DNA from: Amoebophrya sp. AT5.2
Taxonomy: Eukaryota > Sar > Dinophyceae > Syndiniales > Amoebophryaceae
Assembly: GCA_005223375.1 (NCBI GenBank)
Contig: RXOD01004914.1
Location: forward strand, 1-17,223
Length of the DNA stretch: 17,223 bases
Reading direction: 5' to 3'
The translations under genes were made by a program, and so were the position numbers. Position 1 is the first letter of the stretch. Each line of letters begins with the position of its first letter. The notes under the pieces were generated by a model, which was not told where the DNA came from, searched no databases, and saw only the letters and a list, made by a program, of their open reading frames with translations. Below are positions 16,788 to 17,223 of this stretch, piece by piece.

Positions 16788-17223
16788 TATCGGGGTATCG
16801 GTATCGTTATCATGATGACGATCGCCATCGTCACGACGATGCTGATTATCGGGGCAGTCCGCCTAGTCTCGGGGAGCGCGCCGGAGACCGGGGTTTCCAA
16901 AAACAATCGGACGGTCGTGGAGGCGGGGAGCGGCGACCTCCCCCATTCAAGAATACGCCATCGCCAGCTCAAAGTGCGCCATCGCATTTTCACCCCGGGC
17001 ACCGTCGCGGCGGGGAGCAGCCGTTTGTTCATCAACCCCCGCAGTACTACCCTCCCGATCGCTCTATGTCGAGCAGGGCGCAGCACCAGCAGCGTCGACC
17101 GTCTACCGGGGAACAGGACGTTGCGGAGGTTGAGGGGGTAAACCAGTACGACCACCACCAATACTACGACCAGCGCGGTCGAGCGAACAACTACCACCGG
17201 CCGCGCGGAGGGGGTTACGGCGG
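16788..17223 (+). CDS. RGG/Q/Y/H-rich protein, C-terminal part, runs off the window
   Basis: The frame is open from after a TGA (16784-16786) to the window end, with an acceptor-like GATGAG just before 16788. It starts YRYRYHDDDRHRHDDADYRG, then RAGDRGFQKQSDGRGGGERR, passes through a proline/glutamine/tyrosine-rich stretch (FVHQPPQYYPPDRSM) and ends near NYHRPRGGGYGG. Arginine-glycine motifs in a Q/Y/H-rich, disordered setting are typical of RNA-binding proteins that bind RNA weakly and are often arginine-methylated. No RRM or other folded domain is visible here. It has no ATG at its start and is probably the last exon of a gene beginning upstream, perhaps the blocks at 15909-16671. The overlapping + and - frames in this region are shadows. 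Confidence 0.62.

Noticed and set aside
1..17223. tRNA, rRNA, CRISPR arrays, transposase genes
   Set aside because: No T-loop or A/B-box pattern, rRNA-like conserved core, regularly spaced repeat array or transposase motif was seen on either strand by eye. A dedicated search could still find a small RNA.

Overview
This 17.2 kb window looks like nuclear DNA of a unicellular eukaryote. There are no bacterial-style operons or Shine-Dalgarno-led genes. Several genes are split by GT-AG introns whose phases match on both sides. Coding blocks use mostly G or C at third codon positions, while introns and spacers are richer in A and T. All well-supported genes lie on the + strand; such one-way gene arrays are typical of, though not exclusive to, dinoflagellates and relatives. 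I cannot fix the lineage: an alveolate is a guess. The long open frames fit the standard genetic code.

Layout. (1) 199-1596: a SET-domain protein, probably a lysine methyltransferase. (2) 1597-3455: a gene-poor spacer with a perfect hairpin and one doubtful minus-strand small frame. (3) 3456-5896: three small genes. The first has two exons and a C-terminus resembling a small axonemal protein family; its intron carries a second, degenerate copy of the start of exon 2. (4) 6593-7951: an intronless, lysine-rich one-RRM protein, probably nucleolar. (5) 8620-9685: a probable two-exon gene for a single-pass, cysteine-rich surface or secretory-pathway protein. (6) 9686-10940: a spacer with nested direct repeats. 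(7) 10941-13605, with further coding blocks at 13951-14394 and 14694-15083: a large multi-exon coiled-coil protein with one Sfi1-like motif, possibly centrosomal or basal-body related. (8) 15909-17223: fragmented coding blocks ending in an RGG/Q/Y/H-rich, RNA-binding-like tail that runs off the window.

The genes do not form an obvious pathway. A possible theme is cytoskeleton or cilium (small gene at 3456, coiled-coil gene at 10941) beside RNA and chromatin handling (SET, RRM and RGG proteins), but this is inference. The most unusual features concern gene structure: duplicated exon starts, direct repeats of 15-20 nt near exon edges, an in-frame stop next to a donor-like site, possible introns of only 17 and 27 nt, and a roughly 45-nt element found upstream of two different genes.
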